DNA of 15,988 nucleotides from DASUAS01 sp036271015 (GTDB taxonomy: Bacteria > Actinomycetota > Acidimicrobiia > IMCC26256 > DASPTH01): NCBI GenBank assembly GCA_036271015.1, contig DATBBL010000139.1, positions 1 through 15,988 on the forward strand, given 5' to 3'. The first letter of the stretch is position 1. Each line of letters starts with the position of its first letter. This document shows, one piece after another, positions 13,436-15,988 of this stretch. The notes under the pieces were generated by a model. The model made no database searches and was not told the DNA's origin. It worked only from the letters and a program-made list of their open reading frames with translations. The translations under genes were made by a program, and so were the position numbers.

Positions 13436-13522
13436 CGGGAGACTCTATGGGGAGCGATCGCGGATCACCAGTCGTGGACGTCGACGTGCGGCGAGTCCGT
13501 CCAGTGCGCGGTGACACGCAAC

Positions 13523-13605
13523 GCGCGAAGAACCGGCCGAGCCGAGGCTCGACCGGTTCTCCTCGTCCGCCCTGGACCGAGTACCCGCGGTCCCGATGTG
13601 GACTG
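13523..13605 (-). ncRNA. Candidate small RNA, unit 2
   Basis: A good minus-strand promoter (TTGCCG-N17-TAACGT at 13612-13640) would start an RNA near 13605 that runs about 80 nt into the strong hairpin at 13529-13560. In between, GGACCG and CGGTCC form a 6-bp stem. No ATG/GTG with a ribosome site lies in the transcript, so a non-coding RNA is more likely than a peptide. It matches no RNA family I know. Promoter plus terminator without an ORF is the whole argument. Confidence 0.35.
13529..13560. terminator. Strong hairpin, terminator-like
   Basis: AGAACCGG (13529-13536) pairs with CCGGTTCT (13553-13560). Inside, after one C/A mismatch, CGAGC pairs with GCTCG around a tight loop. Tails are CCTCGTCC on the plus and TCGCGCGTT on the minus strand. 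It shares its left arm with the hairpin at 13324-13357. Confidence 0.55.
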
Positions 13606-13611
13606 CCCACG

Positions 13612-13640
13612 ACGTTACGAAGTCCGGCGCCCGACGGCAA
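13612..13640 (-). promoter_or_regulatory. Minus-strand promoter TTGCCG-N17-TAACGT
   Basis: The -35 TTGCCG (complement of 13635-13640) and -10 TAACGT (complement of 13612-13617) have the ideal 17-bp spacer. No protein-coding gene starts downstream on that strand before the hairpin at 13529-13560, which is why a small RNA is proposed. Confidence 0.45.
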
Positions 13641-13776
13641 GGTCGGCGACGGTGCCGCGTGATGGCCAATGATCCGCGAGCGTTGCTCCAACACTCGGCC
13701 AAGGTGCTTCAGTCGGCCTGCCGGTCGTCGATGTGCAGGGTGCCAGTTGCCCCTGGCGTGCCCCAGGAACACGATC

Positions 13777-13828
13777 GAGACCGCCCCCGGCGACTGCCGC
13801 CCGCCCATTTGGTCCTGGGGGCGGTCTC
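13777..13828 (+). terminator. Rho-independent terminator with 12-bp stem and TTTT
   Basis: GAGACCGCCCCC (13777-13788) and GGGGGCGGTCTC (13817-13828) form a perfect 12-bp stem around a 28-nt loop, followed by TCGTTTTCC on the plus strand. On the minus strand it lies 36 nt after the small ORF at 13864-13989 and is followed by GATCGTGTTCC, so it may act both ways. No convincing plus-strand gene ends just before it. Confidence 0.65.
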
Positions 13829-13863
13829 TCGTTTTCCTGCTGGTCGGCGCCCGACTGCGAGCG

Positions 13864-13989
13864 TCAGCCGCGCGGCCGAGCCGGATCGTGACGGTCCCGC
13901 CACGGGTGATCGCTCGGGTAGGGCTTGTCGGGCAGTTGACGGACGAGTGCCCGGCTCCATCGGCTCAGACCCTGCATCAGCTTGGTCAT
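13864..13989 (-). CDS. Possible small basic protein, 41 residues
   Basis: ATG at 13989 is preceded 5 nt upstream by GAGGAG, one of the best ribosome sites in the window. The product starts MTKLMQGLSRWSRALVRQLP and ends DPARPRG: an amphipathic, Arg-rich first half and a Pro/Asp/Arg-rich second half, with no membrane segment or cysteines. TACTGC (complement of 14017-14022) could be a weak -10 giving a leader of about 20 nt. The hairpin at 13777-13828 lies downstream as a possible terminator. I do not recognise the protein. The ribosome site, position between promoter-like and terminator sequences, and lack of any other gene support it; the short length argues for caution. Confidence 0.5.
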   Translation of the reverse strand: MTKLMQGLSRWSRALVRQLPDKPYPSDHPWRDRHDPARPRG

Positions 13990-14131
13990 CGGTGCTCCTC
14001 TGTGATCTCACCGCCCGCAGTAGGAGTGTGACTCAGATGCGCCGGGAATGGTTGCATCCCTCCCGCGATCCGCGTCGTGATCACCGTCGCGGCGCCGACG
14101 AGGCCCGAGCCCTTCGGGCCACGATCCGCCG

Positions 14132-14137
14132 TACAGT
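14132..14137 (+). promoter_or_regulatory. -10 element of the DLH-like gene
   Basis: TACAGT would start transcription near 14144, giving a leader of about 30 nt with GGAG as ribosome site. Just before it, GGCCCGA (14102-14108) and TCGGGCC (14114-14120) form a 7-bp hairpin that covers the -35 region and may be an operator or a terminator for upstream transcripts. Confidence 0.45.
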
Positions 14138-14174
14138 CCTGGCGGCCGCGACGCAGGGGCGAACGGAGACCGCG

Positions 14175-14903
14175 ATGTTCGAAGGCATGGAGCGCATCGA
14201 ATTCGAGCACGAGGGAACGCTGCTGCGCGGCTACGCCGCTCGGCCCGCCGGAACGGAATCCTCTCCCGCGGTCCTCGTGATGCACAGCGCGCTCGGGATC
14301 GCGCACGAGGTCAACGAGCGAACCGCTCGGAAACTCGCCGAAGTGGGGTACGTGGCCGTCTGCACCGACATGTACGGCGCCCATCTCGAGAACCCGTCGC
14401 TCGAGGATTCCGGCCGCGCCTTCGCCGAGAACCGTGCCGATCCCGAGAAGCAACGCGCGCGAACCGTGGCCTGGTTCGACCAGGTGGCGTCCCTGCCGGA
14501 TGTCGATGACGAGCGCATCGCGGCGGTCGGCTTCTGTTACGGCGGCATGACCGTGCTCGAGCTCGCGCGCAGCGGCGCGAACCTCAAGGCGGCCGTCAGC
14601 TACCACGGCGTGCTGACCACACATGCGAGGGCGGAGCCCGGGGTCGTCCGCGGCCACGTTGTCGCATACTGCGGCGCCGGAGATCCGTATGCACCCCGTG
14701 AAGACGTCGAGAACCTCCACCAGGAGATGCGAAACGCCGGGGTGACGGACTACCAGATCACGGTCTTCGGCGCCGCCGGCCACGGATTCACCGACCCGGA
14801 TGCGGCCGCCCTGCATCTCGACGGCGTTCGTTACGACGCGCTCTCCAACGAAGTGTCGTGGAGCGGCACGCTCGTCCTCCTGCACCACGTCTTCGGCCGG
14901 TGA
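14175..14903 (+). CDS. Dienelactone hydrolase family protein
   Basis: This 242-residue alpha/beta-hydrolase belongs to the dienelactone hydrolase family, which opens lactones such as 4-carboxymethylenebutenolide in aromatic breakdown and includes other ester hydrolases. The triad is visible: Cys121 in GFCYGG, Asp170 in GAGDPY and His203 in AGHGF, at spacings close to the Pseudomonas enzyme (Cys123, Asp171, His202). The glutamate that holds the nucleophile in classical enzymes (Glu36, in a QEIFG-type motif) is replaced: the segment reads HSALG, with Ser38 at that place. The substrate may therefore differ from dienelactone. ATG 14175 has GGAG about 7 nt upstream, and the sequence before it is not family-like although the frame is open. 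It converges with the sigma factor gene, 39 nt between stops. Confidence 0.88.
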   Translation: MFEGMERIEFEHEGTLLRGYAARPAGTESSPAVLVMHSALGIAHEVNERTARKLAEVGYVAVCTDMYGAHLENPSLEDSGRAFAENRADPEKQRARTVAWFDQVASLPDVDDERIAAVGFCYGGMTVLELARSGANLKAAVSYHGVLTTHARAEPGVVRGHVVAYCGAGDPYAPREDVENLHQEMRNAGVTDYQITVFGAAGHGFTDPDAAALHLDGVRYDALSNEVSWSGTLVLLHHVFGR

Positions 14904-14942
14904 GTCGCACGCTGCGTGAGGAGGTCGAGGAGGTCGATCCGA

Positions 14943-15803
14943 TCAGGCGCAGGCCGGCTCCCGTGCACTCGGGGAAGGTGCGAGGTGATCGCGCAGACGC
15001 GCCAGACCCTTCGTGTGGATCTGACAGACGCGGCTCTCGGTCACGCCGAGGAGACGGCCGATCTCGGCGAGGGTGAGCCCCTCGTAGTAGTAGAAGACGA
15101 ACACGGACCGGACCCGATCGGGCATCCGGCCGATGGCGTCCGCCAAGAGGTGCTTCATCTCGTCGTTCTCGAACGCCTCGACCGGGTCGTATCGCGGGTC
15201 GGCGATGGTGTCGCCGACCGTGCCCGAGCCTGCTTCGTCCTGGGAATTCGAGGTCAGGAGCTGGTCGAGCGGCACCAGTCCGGTGCAGGAGATCTGCGAG
15301 CGCGTGTGGGCGAGCTCGTCGACGGTCGTGCCGAGCTCGGCCGCGACCTCCACGTCGTCGGGGCTGCGCCGCAGCTCGTTCTCGAGCTTGGAGGAGACCC
15401 GTTCGATGGCCCGGGCCTTGGCGCGCACCGACCGGGGTGCCCAGTCGATGGACCGCAGCTCGTCGATGATCGCACCTCTGATCCGCGCGATCGCGTAGGT
15501 CTCGAACTTGAAGCCGCGGCGCGGGTCGAATTTCTCGATCGCGTCGATCAAGCCGAAGAGGCCGTAGCTCGCGAGATCGGCTCGGTCCACGTGCTGGAGC
15601 CGAGAGGCCATTCGGTTGGCCGTGAACTTCACCAGCGGCGAGTAGTGCAGGAGCAGGCGCGATCGGTCGTCACGGCTCCCGCTGGCCTTGTAGTCGCACC
15701 AGAGATCGTCCAGCCACTGATCGTCGGTCACGGTCGATGCACGGGACCGGACCCGCGCCGCGCGGCGGATCTTCTCGGCTGGTCGTGCGGGTGACAGCCC
15801 CAT
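14943..15803 (-). CDS. fliA/whiG: RNA polymerase sigma factor, FliA/WhiG family (sigma-28 type)
   Basis: This 286-residue group 3 sigma factor has region 2 (about 48-118; ADLASYGLFGLIDAIEKFDPRRGFKFETYAIARIRGAIIDELR), region 3 (about 125-185) and region 4 (about 220-275; GLTLAEIGRLLGVTESRVCQIHTKGLARLR, a helix-turn-helix for the -35). Such factors drive flagellar genes (FliA) in motile bacteria and sporulation genes (WhiG) in Streptomyces; which role applies here cannot be told from this window. The ATG at 15803 is preceded by AGAGGGG; an in-frame TTG at 15827 would add eight residues and is less likely. No anti-sigma factor (FlgM) gene is adjacent in the visible sequence. It converges with the DLH-like gene. 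Confidence 0.92.
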   Translation of the reverse strand: MGLSPARPAEKIRRAARVRSRASTVTDDQWLDDLWCDYKASGSRDDRSRLLLHYSPLVKFTANRMASRLQHVDRADLASYGLFGLIDAIEKFDPRRGFKFETYAIARIRGAIIDELRSIDWAPRSVRAKARAIERVSSKLENELRRSPDDVEVAAELGTTVDELAHTRSQISCTGLVPLDQLLTSNSQDEAGSGTVGDTIADPRYDPVEAFENDEMKHLLADAIGRMPDRVRSVFVFYYYEGLTLAEIGRLLGVTESRVCQIHTKGLARLRDHLAPSPSAREPACA

Positions 15804-15931
15804 CGAGCCCCTCTTCTTCCCGTCCAAGGCGGACGTCTGCGCCGCTCCGTCACCGATGATCGGTCTGCTCCGTGAGCACTTGAGCCGTGCGCGGCGAATG
15901 TGACCAACAACCCTGAACGTGGAAGTGCAAT

Positions 15932-15937
15932 TAGGCT
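15932..15937 (+). promoter_or_regulatory. Possible -10 element of the gene at 15973
   Basis: TAGGCT matches TANNNT and would give a leader of about 30 nt. The region 15804-15972 between the divergent sigma gene and this gene is visibly less GC-rich than the rest and is probably a two-way promoter region. No sigma-28 consensus (TAAA with GCCGATAA) is seen. Confidence 0.3.
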
Positions 15938-15972
15938 CGAGAGAAATCAGGCACGCGAGATTGGGGTGTCGA

Positions 15973-15988
15973 ATGAGTGAGATCGTCG
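15973..15988 (+). CDS. Start of a gene running off the window (first five codons)
   Basis: ATG AGT GAG ATC GTC begins at 15973, preceded by a weak GGGG ribosome site and a possible -10 at 15932. Only MSEIV is visible, so no function can be given. It is divergent from the sigma factor gene. Confidence 0.4.

Larger units (their letters stand above)
13290..14174. other. Hairpin-rich region between the cyclo-ligase-like and DLH-like genes
   Basis: This 885-bp stretch has no conserved long gene. It holds three strong hairpins (13324-13357, 13529-13560, 13777-13828), an exact 17-bp repeat (13319-13335 and 13523-13539) and a further stem-loop at 13381-13419. There are also promoter-like sites on the minus strand and a 41-codon minus-strand ORF. 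I searched it by eye for tRNA, tmRNA, SRP RNA and RNase P RNA signatures and saw none. Long open frames across it cross the hairpins and look like ordinary GC-rich chance frames. Confidence 0.6.

Noticed and set aside
13290..13860. tRNA, tmRNA, 6S, SRP or RNase P RNA in the hairpin-rich region
   Set aside because: I looked for the T-loop GGTTCRANNCC pattern, 3' CCA-type ends and conserved core segments of these RNAs and found none.
13596..14174. In-frame upstream extension of the DLH-like gene
   Set aside because: It crosses the 12-bp terminator and the TACAGT promoter element, and the sequence is not family-like. The ATG at 14175 with GGAG is the natural start.
14918..14935. Tandem copy of GAGGAGGTC between two convergent genes
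   Set aside because: Two 9-bp copies that resemble ribosome sites, but no start codon follows usefully on the plus strand; probably chance in GC-rich DNA.

Overview
This window is a chromosomal segment of a very GC-rich bacterium (about 70% GC by eye), most likely an actinobacterium. The PIN-PhoH fusion protein, the FliA/WhiG-type sigma factor, the TANNNT promoters set directly against start codons, and the frequent GTG/TTG starts all fit. Acidimicrobiia is my best guess, but it is inferred from general gene content, not from a marker gene. I see no tRNA, rRNA, CRISPR array, insertion sequence, integrase or phage gene. Almost all of the window is tightly packed chromosomal coding DNA.

Layout. 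1-264 (-): start of a sulfotransferase, cut by the window edge. 407-1693 (+): PIN-PhoH NTPase/RNase. 1733-2527 (-): membrane-anchored PDZ protein with an Asn-Gly linker. 2647-3441 (+): SDR oxidoreductase. 3458-3512: cluster of CGAATCG heptamers. 3651-4250 (+): orphan ParA-type ATPase. 4281-4487 (+): TatA. 4677-6623 (+): Baeyer-Villiger monooxygenase of the long, 4-hydroxyacetophenone-monooxygenase type. 6637-6942 and 7032-7883 (-): a small alpha/beta-barrel protein and a second SDR, probably co-transcribed. 7884-8145: divergent control region with a 40-bp dyad and a 20-bp dyad. 8146-8727 (+): carboxymuconolactone-decarboxylase/AhpD-like protein. 8779-9264 (+): one-TM protein. 9280-10792 (-): two-gene ABC-2 exporter whose ATPase is broken. 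10882-11670 (-): CDF-type metal transporter. 11883-12500 and 12510-13289 (+): hexapeptide acyltransferase and 5-formyl-THF cyclo-ligase-like protein. 13290-14174: largest region without an obvious gene, with three strong hairpins, possible minus-strand small RNAs and a 41-codon ORF. 14175-14903 (+): dienelactone-hydrolase-like protein. 14943-15803 (-): sigma factor. 15973 onward (+): first codons of another gene.

How the genes fit together. The monooxygenase, the two SDRs, the AhpD/CMD-like protein and the small barrel protein look like a loose catabolic neighbourhood for ketones or other carbonyl compounds. A Baeyer-Villiger enzyme turns a ketone into an ester, and SDRs interconvert alcohols and ketones. 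They are spread over both strands and at least three promoters, so this is a neighbourhood, not one operon. The ABC exporter is probably non-functional as sequenced. A recurring feature is that seven genes have a TANNNT hexamer ending 6-10 nt before the start codon (6-7 nt in six of them), which implies leaderless mRNAs. Other genes in the window have clear Shine-Dalgarno sequences.

Most interesting places to look again: the ABC ATPase with the Walker B to H-loop segment missing; the large dyad before the SDR at 7883; the hairpin-rich 13.3-13.8 kb region with an exact 17-bp repeat; and the heptamer cluster before the orphan ParA.
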